Shown: positions 1 to 8,760 of the stretch, piece after piece | Layout of the letters: each line of letters begins with the position of its first letter | Position numbering within the stretch: the stretch's first letter is position 1 | Position numbers and translations under genes: made by a program | The notes under the pieces: generated by a model | The model's input: only the letters and a program-made list of their open reading frames with translations | The model's database searches: none | Told to the model about the DNA's origin: nothing | Assembly (NCBI GenBank): GCA_041686935.1 | Contig: JAWLCW010000002.1 | Span: 124,001 to 188,000 of the forward strand | Direction: 5' to 3' | From: Mariniphaga sp041686935 | Lineage (GTDB): Bacteria; Bacteroidota; Bacteroidia; Bacteroidales; Prolixibacteraceae | DNA length: 64,000 nt

Positions 1-2
1 AA

Positions 3-2762
3 ATTTCAAATATTCAAAAAATCCTTTCAAAAAACGGGGAACAGTCCAACCCGGATTTGAATGTTTTAAAACCTGACCCCTTTGTTTTGGCTGAATATTC
101 CAAAGTCTATAAAAGAAAGATTATTCAATATTTTCTGGTAAAAGGACTTCTTCCTAAACCATTTAGCCGTTTAAGCCTGAGAGAAGTGCAACAAATTTTT
201 CTGGAGTTAATTCAGCAGCGCGACGATTTTTTAGCCAATGCAGTCAGAAAACATGAAGATTCCAAAAGCTTAATTGCCCGGTTAAAATCATTAATTCAAA
301 TCACCATACCGGATGATTTGGAAGAATATTTTATTCATTTTTTCAGGGAAGAGTACGCTGATTTGTTGAAAATATTGGAAGAAATAACGCACCAATTCGA
401 TTTCAAAATTAGCGGGCGTTTGAATGAAATACCGGTTAAAAATGAAATATTTATGCAGGCAATGGCAGAAAGCGGTGGTAAAAGTTTACCTTCTGTTTTC
501 AGGTTGACTGCATTGGAATTTTTGTTTGATGAGTTTGCCGAAGATTCCCGGACCCCTGAAAATCTGCCCCGGCTATTTGAGAATGATTTGGATAAAAACC
601 GGATAAAAAATGCGCTGGAGCAAAATCTTGATTTACTTGTAAAAAGACTGCCTTTTTCCGAGACCGGAGTTCCGTTTTCAGAAAAAGCTGTAAAAGAAAT
701 TATCCAAAAAATTGCCTTTTATGCCCACGTAAACCAGCAACTTTTTCAGGAAACCATCCGGAAATATACTGATAATCAGGAACTTATTTTTACTTTTTTT
801 AAGTTTTATTTGTCTCAGGAACAATGGAATTTTATCAGCAAAACGCTATTGCCGCTTTCTGAATTCAAAAAATTTCAGCAGAATGCAGATTTAATTTCTG
901 AAATAATTTTCCAACCCAACCTGACCTTAAAAGAAAGGTTGGAAAAATTAAAGGAACCGGCTTTACAGCCAATTGATTCTTTTTTGTTTTTACTGAAAAA
1001 TGATAAAGCATTTTTTGAAAGGTTAGTTTCTGAAGATATTGATAACCAAATTTTGACCGAAATTTCTTTTGAAAACAAAAAGTTTAAAACCTGGCTGCAA
1101 CAGCTCAGTTCATTTGCTCCGGGAACTTTTTCCGGTAAACTAAAACCGGAATTTTGGAGATCGTTAGTTGCAGGTTTTGGGATTTTGGCTTATGCGGAAG
1201 AAAAAAAGTTGACTTCAACAACTTTTGCAAAGTCTTTTTTGAGCCATCTGCTCCAAAAATTAAATGCGATAAATGAACCGGAATTGTTTTATCAAGTGAT
1301 CGGAAAAATGCAGGATTCAGGTTCAAAAGAGCTCAGGGAACTGGTTGGACTGTGGAAATCCCCGGATGAACTTAACCCGGATATAAACGGGAAAAATGAA
1401 ACAGAAAAACAGAATCAGGTTAAGGAATTGGAGCATCACTTCGGGATTTTGGAGTTTTATGTGCAACATGGATTTTTACCGTGGTGGGCAGGTCAGTTGT
1501 CATTCCCCGAATTGATGAATAAACTTCGTTCACTGGCAGTGGAAAGTTCAGATGAATTTGAAGAACTTTTTTTGCAGGCAGAAAAGGAATTCCGGTTTTT
1601 GGAAAAGCTGGTTAACCGAATCCCGAAATCTGCATGGTTTGAAACTGAGAGGCTAATTGCCGGCAACCGGGAATTGAAAACAAAATGGGAAGAAGTTCTT
1701 AAAAACAAAATAGACAAATCAGAATTTAAAGATGATTTCAGCGAAAAATCGGGAAACCAAAATAGCCAATCCAACGGTAGTGATATTGAAGACTTTGCAG
1801 AAAAAGCATCTGAAAACAAGGAATTGTTTTTCAAAGTTCTTTACAAATTTACTGATGATCAGATTTTAAATCATTGGTTAAAAGAAAGTTCCGAAATTGC
1901 AGGACAAGTTAAATCGTATTTACAACTCGCGCCCTGGCTTTATGTTAAAAATGTAACGCCAACTCAATGGAGAGAAGCAGTTTATGCTTTTTCACTTGAT
2001 TTTTACAAAGAGGATTTAAAGCGTTCCGGAAGCCAGTTTCACGCTGAATTTCTGAAGTTTATAAAAACTAAATATTCCAGGGTAAACTGGGGTGAAATAT
2101 TAAAATCGGTTTACTATACGGTTCAGCAGACGAAGTTAAAACAAAAGGTAATTTTTCCTTCTGAATTGGCCCGTTTGCTGAATTTAAAAGCCGGGTTTCC
2201 AGATCATTTAAAAGAACGTAATAAAAAAATGGAAACTATATTTTCGGATGAAAACCAGGACATTGGAGTAAAAGTTTACAACGCCGGGGTTATTCTTTTC
2301 TGGCCGTTTTTAACCCGCCTTTTCGAGCATTTTTCTTTTGTGAAAAATGGTGAGTTTGTAAATTCTGAATTCAAAAACAGGGCAGTTTATATTCTTCAGT
2401 ATCTGGTTTTTAACGAAACCGACTTTCCTGAATACGAACTGGTTCTTAATAAAATACTCACCGGAATGGAGCCGGAGGAGCATTTGGATCCGTTTATCGA
2501 ATTGACGGAAGATGAAAAAAATATGGCCAAAAGTTTATTGTTTGGGCTGATAAATAATTGGGAGAAAGTAAAATCCTCAACTCCGGAAGGAATTCAGGAA
2601 ACTTTTTTGCAACGTGAAGGAATTTTGAGATTTAAACACGAGGAAGTTTATCTGGAAGTAGAAAAAAAGGGGGTGGATATTCTGGTAAAATCCATTCCCT
2701 GGAATATTTCACTGATAAAACTTCCGTGGATGAAAAAACCAATACATGTGGAATGGGTGTGA
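3..2762 (+). CDS. Contractile injection system tape measure protein (5' end outside window)
   Basis: The frame is open to the left edge: the codons upstream of the TTG at 57 contain no stop, so the real start lies off the window and the internal TTG is not a credible start. More than 900 residues are visible, highly charged and helical, rich in Phe, Leu, Lys and Glu. The C-terminus carries the signature of the CIS tape-measure family (CIS_TMP): 'YNAGVILFWPFLTRLF', then 'ILRFKHEEVYLEVE', and a terminal 'LPWNISLIKLPWMKKPIHVEW'-type ending. In known eCIS particles such proteins set tube length. The run at about residues 555-590 (SGNQNSQSNGSD) looks like a flexible linker. The next gene starts 34 bp downstream on the same strand, suggesting an operon. 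Family call is confident from the C-terminus; role in a particle is inferred from the family, because no sheath, tube or baseplate gene is visible here. Confidence 0.85.
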   Translation: MSNIQKILSKNGEQSNPDLNVLKPDPFVLAEYSKVYKRKIIQYFLVKGLLPKPFSRLSLREVQQIFLELIQQRDDFLANAVRKHEDSKSLIARLKSLIQITIPDDLEEYFIHFFREEYADLLKILEEITHQFDFKISGRLNEIPVKNEIFMQAMAESGGKSLPSVFRLTALEFLFDEFAEDSRTPENLPRLFENDLDKNRIKNALEQNLDLLVKRLPFSETGVPFSEKAVKEIIQKIAFYAHVNQQLFQETIRKYTDNQELIFTFFKFYLSQEQWNFISKTLLPLSEFKKFQQNADLISEIIFQPNLTLKERLEKLKEPALQPIDSFLFLLKNDKAFFERLVSEDIDNQILTEISFENKKFKTWLQQLSSFAPGTFSGKLKPEFWRSLVAGFGILAYAEEKKLTSTTFAKSFLSHLLQKLNAINEPELFYQVIGKMQDSGSKELRELVGLWKSPDELNPDINGKNETEKQNQVKELEHHFGILEFYVQHGFLPWWAGQLSFPELMNKLRSLAVESSDEFEELFLQAEKEFRFLEKLVNRIPKSAWFETERLIAGNRELKTKWEEVLKNKIDKSEFKDDFSEKSGNQNSQSNGSDIEDFAEKASENKELFFKVLYKFTDDQILNHWLKESSEIAGQVKSYLQLAPWLYVKNVTPTQWREAVYAFSLDFYKEDLKRSGSQFHAEFLKFIKTKYSRVNWGEILKSVYYTVQQTKLKQKVIFPSELARLLNLKAGFPDHLKERNKKMETIFSDENQDIGVKVYNAGVILFWPFLTRLFEHFSFVKNGEFVNSEFKNRAVYILQYLVFNETDFPEYELVLNKILTGMEPEEHLDPFIELTEDEKNMAKSLLFGLINNWEKVKSSTPEGIQETFLQREGILRFKHEEVYLEVEKKGVDILVKSIPWNISLIKLPWMKKPIHVEWV

Positions 2763-2796
2763 AAATGAAATTAGTATTTATTAAAACTGAAATCAA

Positions 2797-5112
2797 GTGA
2801 ATAACCGGGCAGGTATAAAAAAATCAGTTTATAAAATAAGGTGGGCAATCCTTTTGTTTATTGTTACCTTTCAGTTCGAAATGGCATCAACTGCCCAGGA
2901 TTCAATTTTTCCTGTAACAGTGGTGATTGATACTACCCTGACTTTTGAAAAAGGCGATTTGACCTTTATACAAAAAATTATTCAACCCATAAAATTCAGA
3001 AGTAACCGAAACCGGAATGAAAAAGAGCGGATTTATCATTTTATGCAGAATCTGGTAGAAAAAGGGAAACTGAAAGTTGATTCTGCTACGGTTATGGATA
3101 TTACGGATCAATTGGATACAATTAATACAAACAGTGCATCAATTAGCAAAAGCATCGACGCCATTGTTGCCAATTATAAACTGGATAAAAAAGCTTCAAA
3201 GGAAGTTATTGATTCGTTGAAAATGCAACTTGTAGCTGTTGTTGAAGAAATTGCCATTAAAGACAAGGAAATTAAGGCAAAACAGGAATTACTGAACCGG
3301 AACAATGATTTTTTAAGGGAAATACGGGAAATTCAGTTTTCAAATGATTTTGAAAAGGATGACCCCGATAGTTTAGGGAACAAAGGGAAAAAGACCAGAA
3401 AAAGTTTAACTACCAAAACCAATGTAATCGGATGGCATAACCCATGGAACAAAACAGAATACCTAAATTACAACTACAGTTATTTATCGGCAATCAATTT
3501 ATTTGGTTACGAAATTGGGGCCAATGGCAGAATCAGAAACCCGCAGGACATGTCAGAGTTTCAAAAAACAGGCGGAGTTATTCAACTGGCACACAGAAGA
3601 AATTGCGATGTGCACCTTACTGTATATAGTAAACTGCCTGCTGTAATCAATCAGTTTTTAAATACTGCGGCAGCCCAAAAAACATTTATTAATGAACTGG
3701 ATGTGTTGATTTCAAATCATAGTCTGACCGGTGTGAACATTTATTTCGATTTTATAAGAGCCTCTGACAGCCAGGTTTTTGTGCATTTTATTCGCGATGT
3801 TCGCCAATTTCTGAATAGTAAAAACAGGGCCATTCAATTAAACATTTCAGTTCCTGCTGTTAAAGACGAAGAAAGTTTATCGAAAATAACGGCCTATAAC
3901 TTTTTGGAACTGAACCCGCTGGTTGATTTCTATTTTGTGCTTACGAATGAGCTTACCAGTTTAAACAACAACATAGCCCTAACGCCCAGTCCGTTATACA
4001 ACAGCGATAAATACGGACAGCGTACAATTGAGTCCACCATCAATTTTTACAGCAATGGGAAAATCCCCAATTCGAAACTGATTGTAACTCTTTCTTATTT
4101 TGGAATTGAATGGAATGTGGAAGATTTTGCAGGGATTACGGTTAGAGGAAATGCCGGGAGACAGTTAAAATACAATGATATTATTGAAAGGTATAAAAAC
4201 AATCAAAAGTTAGAGCGGACTGTGGAGGAGGGGATTGATTCCAGCCAGGTTGCAGCCTTTTTAAACATTAGCGAACTTTCAACCTGGCAAAAGGGGAAAA
4301 TCAACAAAAAACAGGTTTGGTTTGAAAACAGCAACACGTTATACCAGAAATATAACTGGGTGCTGGAGAATAACCTGGGCGGTGTCGCCATTCGCGGACT
4401 GGGTTACGACGATGGTTATTCTGAACTGTGGGATATTCTGGGAATTTCTTTTATAGTAATTGATTCTGTTGTTACCAAAACCGAAAGTGGGAAAGCTCAG
4501 AAGTTTTGTCCCTGTTTGTACGATTCATTAAAAAACATGACGCTTGAAAACAGTTCAGAAGTGATGAGAATTGATAATTGGAAAGAAGTTTGGTTGCACT
4601 TTCAGCATTATAAAAGGATTAATGCTGAATTAAGTTATTTTGAAATTTTTGCAGCAGATTACCGGCTTGCAGAAATATCTGAGTTGAAATACGCTAAAAA
4701 TGTACCTTATTTTGGCGATGATAAAACGATTCTTGAAAATATGGAATTATGCTGGGATTTAATTTGCAGGTGGTATGTTTATTCCAGAATTCTGTTTGGA
4801 ATTACGTTACTTTTTGGATTAATGGCAGTATTCATTAATTTCTTGCGAAATTATCTGTACAGGTTTAAACTTGGAGGCGAAACCATTCAGGTTATTCTGA
4901 TTGCAACATTTTGGCTTTCAGTTATTATAGCCTTAATATCATTATTGTTGGGACTGTTTTTGGAACCAAACCTGGATTCCATTGGTGCCGGCAACCAGGG
5001 AGAATCGCATTTCTGGATTCTGATTCAGGCAGCTTTTATCGGAATTGTTCTGGGAATTATTTTCAAAACATCAATAATTAAAAACAAGTTTAAACTGAAA
5101 AACCAACCTTAA
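2797..5112 (+). CDS. Membrane-anchored protein with degenerate GH18-like domain
   Basis: GTG start at 2797 (an ATG-free opening, MNNRAGIKK) followed by a hydrophobic signal or anchor at about residues 14-32. Residues ~100-180 are charged and probably coiled coil. The middle (~205-550) resembles a glycoside hydrolase 18 TIM barrel: a 'TGVNIYFDF' strand where active chitinases have DGxDxDxE, a 'LIVTLSYFGIEW' strand, and a late 'GGVAIRGLGYDDGY' strand. The acid/base Glu is replaced by Asp and both preceding Asp by Asn and Tyr, so hydrolysis is doubtful. Three hydrophobic segments follow near the C-terminus (about 675-700, 708-730, 743-762). It lies in the run of eCIS genes, 34 bp after the tape-measure gene and 17 bp before a cargo candidate. 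It might bind glycan or peptidoglycan and anchor or release particles; that is inference. Fold call is moderate. Confidence 0.6.
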   Translation: MNNRAGIKKSVYKIRWAILLFIVTFQFEMASTAQDSIFPVTVVIDTTLTFEKGDLTFIQKIIQPIKFRSNRNRNEKERIYHFMQNLVEKGKLKVDSATVMDITDQLDTINTNSASISKSIDAIVANYKLDKKASKEVIDSLKMQLVAVVEEIAIKDKEIKAKQELLNRNNDFLREIREIQFSNDFEKDDPDSLGNKGKKTRKSLTTKTNVIGWHNPWNKTEYLNYNYSYLSAINLFGYEIGANGRIRNPQDMSEFQKTGGVIQLAHRRNCDVHLTVYSKLPAVINQFLNTAAAQKTFINELDVLISNHSLTGVNIYFDFIRASDSQVFVHFIRDVRQFLNSKNRAIQLNISVPAVKDEESLSKITAYNFLELNPLVDFYFVLTNELTSLNNNIALTPSPLYNSDKYGQRTIESTINFYSNGKIPNSKLIVTLSYFGIEWNVEDFAGITVRGNAGRQLKYNDIIERYKNNQKLERTVEEGIDSSQVAAFLNISELSTWQKGKINKKQVWFENSNTLYQKYNWVLENNLGGVAIRGLGYDDGYSELWDILGISFIVIDSVVTKTESGKAQKFCPCLYDSLKNMTLENSSEVMRIDNWKEVWLHFQHYKRINAELSYFEIFAADYRLAEISELKYAKNVPYFGDDKTILENMELCWDLICRWYVYSRILFGITLLFGLMAVFINFLRNYLYRFKLGGETIQVILIATFWLSVIIALISLLLGLFLEPNLDSIGAGNQGESHFWILIQAAFIGIVLGIIFKTSIIKNKFKLKNQP

Positions 5113-5129
5113 TTGATTAAAGAAAATAT

Positions 5130-7121
5130 ATGACAACTCACGCTGAAAAAACACAGGAAAACAAAAGCCCACAGTTTGTGCAGGTGGCTTCCAGGAAAAA
5201 CGGCAGCAGTGAGTCAATGTTTCAATTTGTTGATAATCGCCCGGGAACTGTTATCCAAAGAAAACTCCGTGAAATGGCGGATAATAGCCAACAGGTAAAT
5301 CCTGTAATTCAGCGGGTTGAAAAAAACATCATTGTTACCGGGGTGTCTCATCTGGTGAAAATGAACAAAAAAAGTTTGCATGCCAGTGATGAAGAACTGG
5401 AAATCCACCACGGGCAGGAGTTGATAATTGAAACGGGAAGTAAAGTCAGGTCACGGCGCGGACCAAACCAGGAAATTTACAAAGATGAAGACGCAGAAGG
5501 TGAACATATTTACAACTGGTTTAAGGTAGTCAGCCTGGAGGGCAAACCGGTGGCTCCGGGTTTTTATATCAGAGAGGATGTTTTCGAGGATGTAAAGCCT
5601 GAAACAAAAAAAGGAAAATTTGTAAAAGGTTTTGGAACGGCAAATACGGTGGTGGATGAGATTACCAAAGTTCCGGCCACATTAATCGGAAATGAAGGAA
5701 TTACCGGAGTTGCTGATGCATTAAATGACAAAACTGTTTTTACGAATACCGGTGGTGGATCTGGTGCATCAAAAGATGATAAAATGCATGCTGGCAACAT
5801 GGGAATTGTGGGAGATTCCATCACCGGCATTACGGGATTGCTGGCCATGGCAAATGGTTTTGTTAGCTTAGGTGATCCGGAGGCCACCACCGCCGATTTA
5901 ATCGAAAAAGCATTGGAAATTGAACAAGGCGGAATGAAGACGGGCGAAGCCATTTCAAAATTGGTTCATACAGCTTCCGGCTCAAAAGATTCTACTGTTG
6001 CAAGTGCGTTTGGTTCTGCTTTCGAAGGTTATGGCGCTGCTTTCTCCGGCATTAAAGAGGCTTTTGTCGGAATGCGCAAACTGGTTGAATTAATCAACGA
6101 ACATCAGGATTATTCAACACCCGAAAAAGCAAAAGCTGCCGGAGAAATTGCCATTCACGCCATGGAAACAGCAAAAAGTATTGTTTTATCTGTAAAAGCT
6201 TTTATGGAACTGGTAAATGGTTCTGCTTCAGGCCAGTTAATGGCTGCCGTTCCCGGTTTGGACATTGCAATTTCAGGGGTAAATATTATCATGGAAGCCT
6301 ATTACCTGATTGTTTCAAATATCAGCCGGAAAGAAATGAATGAGCAGCGAAATCTGCTGACAAACAACAGTAAAGAAGAAAAAACCAAAATGAAGGAAGC
6401 TTCATCGAATTACAGAAAATATGATGCAGTAATTGCGAACAAAAAGAGAATTGTAGAAAAATACGAGAATGAGTTAGCCAACCCCGGAAAGAAAACCGAT
6501 AAAAAGAAACTGAAAAAAGAAATTAAAAGACTGAAGGGGGAAATTGCAGAACTTGAAACGTATACACAAGATGTTTCGAGGGAAGATGTTGCCGAATTTA
6601 CCCTGGCTACCGAATTGAGGGATGCAAACAAGAAAAGAGTTGTGAGGCAGGGAATTCACATTGCCACCGAAATGGCAAAAATTGCAGGCGCAATTGCTAC
6701 TTTAACAGGAGTTGGCGCAATGGGTGGCGGAGTTGTTAAAGGTGCAGCTGCGGCAACCGACCTCGCTTTGCCTGTGGCCAGATTGGCAAAACAAAAGGCC
6801 AGGAATTCAAAAGCCAAAAAAGAAGCAAAGGCAACGCTGAATAAGGATGATATTTTAAAGAAAGGGAAGCTTCTTCATCCGGACACTTCAAAATCGAGCT
6901 ATGCCAAAAATGATTTTAGGGTGAAACAAGTGAAATATTTAATTCGATTAATCGTAGATTTGTCCTACAAAGATCCGGCAAAAGATAAAAAGGATTTTGA
7001 TAAAGTAAAACGGTATCTCAAAGCTTCGGGAGTAAATGAGGGGAAACTTTTTTCGAAAAACGGGGATCCGCAAAAGCAGATCAGTATTTTATTGAATGCT
7101 TTTCAGCAACGAGAACTATAA
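5130..7121 (+). CDS. Putative eCIS cargo protein with 'FVDNRPGTVIQRKLREMADNS' signature
   Basis: The N-terminus (residues ~30-55) contains FVDNRP-x-IQRKL-x-EMADNS, a motif recurrent at the start of eCIS-associated proteins and thought to mark cargo; a close version occurs in the minus-strand protein at 8761-10584. Residues ~70-150 may form an SH3-like beta domain. The rest is Ala/Gly-rich and helical with long weakly hydrophobic stretches (around 225-245, 350-400 and 510-545), a Lys/Glu coiled coil at ~405-470, and a basic tail. No HEXXH or other enzyme motif is visible. Alternating hydrophobic and amphipathic helices would suit a pore-forming or membrane-acting toxin, but this is only a guess. 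ATG start at 5130, 17 bp after the preceding stop; the next small gene follows after 12 bp, consistent with an effector-chaperone pair. Confidence 0.6.
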   Translation: MTTHAEKTQENKSPQFVQVASRKNGSSESMFQFVDNRPGTVIQRKLREMADNSQQVNPVIQRVEKNIIVTGVSHLVKMNKKSLHASDEELEIHHGQELIIETGSKVRSRRGPNQEIYKDEDAEGEHIYNWFKVVSLEGKPVAPGFYIREDVFEDVKPETKKGKFVKGFGTANTVVDEITKVPATLIGNEGITGVADALNDKTVFTNTGGGSGASKDDKMHAGNMGIVGDSITGITGLLAMANGFVSLGDPEATTADLIEKALEIEQGGMKTGEAISKLVHTASGSKDSTVASAFGSAFEGYGAAFSGIKEAFVGMRKLVELINEHQDYSTPEKAKAAGEIAIHAMETAKSIVLSVKAFMELVNGSASGQLMAAVPGLDIAISGVNIIMEAYYLIVSNISRKEMNEQRNLLTNNSKEEKTKMKEASSNYRKYDAVIANKKRIVEKYENELANPGKKTDKKKLKKEIKRLKGEIAELETYTQDVSREDVAEFTLATELRDANKKRVVRQGIHIATEMAKIAGAIATLTGVGAMGGGVVKGAAAATDLALPVARLAKQKARNSKAKKEAKATLNKDDILKKGKLLHPDTSKSSYAKNDFRVKQVKYLIRLIVDLSYKDPAKDKKDFDKVKRYLKASGVNEGKLFSKNGDPQKQISILLNAFQQREL

Positions 7122-7133
7122 ATTCAAAAGAAT

Positions 7134-7592
7134 ATGGACGATTTGAAACGACTTCGCGGAATTCAGACCAGTTTGGAGGAGATTGAATATAAAAGTACAA
7201 TCTTGCCTAAAAGTGAGACCGGCTCATGGGACATGCTTTCGGTAAAATTTATGAATAACCGGGAAGAAGATCAAACTTTGGTGATTAGCGTTATGCCGTT
7301 AAGCAACGAACTGGAAGGTTCTTTTTTTATCCAGTTTTATTATGAATATCCTTTTATTATCCCTTCACCATGCCCGGGTGAGCTAAAAACCTTAATTCAA
7401 AATGTGAATCGTCAGTTGCCGCTGGGTCATTTTAATACCAATGTGGCCTGGAGCCAGATTTACTACAAATACGTTTTGGCGATGTCTCTTGAAACCACCC
7501 TATATACTGACCAATTGAGCGATATTATGGACATGATAATTTATGCCATTCAACATTTTGAGAAAGAATTTTCGGTTTTTAAAAAAGAATAA
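7134..7592 (+). CDS. Small YbjN / type III chaperone-like protein
   Basis: 152 residues with an alternating alpha-beta-alpha pattern: an N-terminal helix, strands around 35-55 and 60-75 ('LVISVMPLSNELEGSFFIQF'), a helix around 85-95 leading to 'LPLGHFNTN', a strand 'IYYKYVLAMSLE', and a long C-terminal helix (~125-148). This order and the 'LPLGHF...Y.YVL' turn resemble the YbjN/CesT-like fold used by many secretion chaperones. It is translated 12 bp after the putative cargo gene and ends the plus-strand run, converging with the ion-channel gene 21 bp away. A role as dedicated chaperone for the upstream cargo is inference from fold and adjacency; without a structural search the fold call is tentative. 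Confidence 0.45.
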   Translation: MDDLKRLRGIQTSLEEIEYKSTILPKSETGSWDMLSVKFMNNREEDQTLVISVMPLSNELEGSFFIQFYYEYPFIIPSPCPGELKTLIQNVNRQLPLGHFNTNVAWSQIYYKYVLAMSLETTLYTDQLSDIMDMIIYAIQHFEKEFSVFKKE

Positions 7593-7613
7593 TGTTCGAC
7601 ATTCACCAGAAAA

Positions 7614-8696
7614 TTAATCGATTTTGAACAGCATAAACAACACAAACCAGGCAATAAAAAAGGTGAGCGGGAAAAGGTATCTTAAAATCCGCATCAGAAT
7701 ATTATTTGCTTCGTTTCCTTTTTCACTGTAAAGTCTGTAATTAATAATAACAGCCAAAATTCCAAGAAATATAAAAACATAACCAACTATAATGATGGTT
7801 TCGATAAAGGTCTGGTAAGGAAGCTCCGGCAAAATGGAAGCGGAATAGAAGTTAAAAGCCACTACTGTTAACATAAGGGTAAAGCCTATACCGATTTGAG
7901 TACCAAAATCCCTGATCCAAAAAATAACAAATGAAGCCATGATAATAATGAACAACGGAAATAACACCTGCCAAAGGTAATAGCCGGTTAATCTTTTGGC
8001 ACTAATAACGAATTCAGCCCTCGAATAAAAAGGATTCTCAATATTACTTTCAGGGTAAGGATGGGCTGAAATTTCAGCAGTCATATCTGTAATATTCCAT
8101 TTTTCGGTAAACGAATTACTTTCCGTTTCAAAAAACAATATCGGATTGGCAAAAACCAGGATGTTGTTGTCGTACGAAAAGGCCTCAACACGAACTTTAA
8201 AATTTTGTGTATCAAAAGGGAAATTTCTGAAATTCATGTAGGTACTAAATGTTCCAAAAAATCTTTCGTCATAAATAATGGTACCGTCCGGATGAATTTC
8301 AATGCTGATGCCCGGTTTTTCAATTTCACCCTGCACGTTCATTATTTCAATGGTCGGGAACCAGATTTCTGAATTGATAAAATCCCTGGCCCTGTCATTT
8401 TCATACAAGCGGGGGCCGGAAGCAGAATTTGCACCACTTAGTTTCAAACGTTCATCAACCCAGGAGTATTCCAGGTAGCCGTCAATCTGGTAAGTTTCGT
8501 CCACGGTGTTGATGTTGTATATTTTGTTGATGTACAAATCAACCGAAACTTCTACCGGAAGATTTGCCGGAGGGAAAATCAGGTTTTCGTTTGCAGAAAA
8601 TGTTTTCTGAATAAGAAAGAAGAAAAGCAATACCATGTAACCTTTATATATTGCAGACGAGTCATTAATAAATTGGAAGATAATATGTTTACTCAT
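7614..8696 (-). CDS. Pentameric ligand-gated ion channel (Cys-loop superfamily homologue)
   Basis: 360 residues, with an N-terminal signal sequence (~15-35), an extracellular beta-sandwich (~40-225) and four transmembrane helices (~230-355). The family hallmark 'NFPFDTQNF' (the prokaryotic counterpart of the Cys-loop, without the disulfide) is present. M2 reads 'GTQIGIGFTLMLTVVAFN' and is followed by 'SILPELPY'; it aligns without gaps to the GLIC M2 AFN...LP region, putting Leu at 9', Thr at 6', Gly at 2' and Gly at -2'. The -2' Glu of cation-selective GLIC is missing, so ion selectivity cannot be read from this position. The channel should sit in the inner membrane with the ligand domain in the periplasm. 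The gene lies 64 bp downstream of the DUF4157/kinase-like gene on the same strand and may be cotranscribed with it. Confidence 0.9.
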   Translation of the reverse strand: MSKHIIFQFINDSSAIYKGYMVLLFFFLIQKTFSANENLIFPPANLPVEVSVDLYINKIYNINTVDETYQIDGYLEYSWVDERLKLSGANSASGPRLYENDRARDFINSEIWFPTIEIMNVQGEIEKPGISIEIHPDGTIIYDERFFGTFSTYMNFRNFPFDTQNFKVRVEAFSYDNNILVFANPILFFETESNSFTEKWNITDMTAEISAHPYPESNIENPFYSRAEFVISAKRLTGYYLWQVLFPLFIIIMASFVIFWIRDFGTQIGIGFTLMLTVVAFNFYSASILPELPYQTFIETIIIVGYVFIFLGILAVIINYRLYSEKGNEANNILMRILRYLFPLTFFIAWFVLFMLFKID

Positions 8697-8760
8697 TTTT
8701 TATATTATTCGTTTTTATGCCAGTCAATCCCGGCAGGTCAGATTTTTGAGAGTAATCGTT

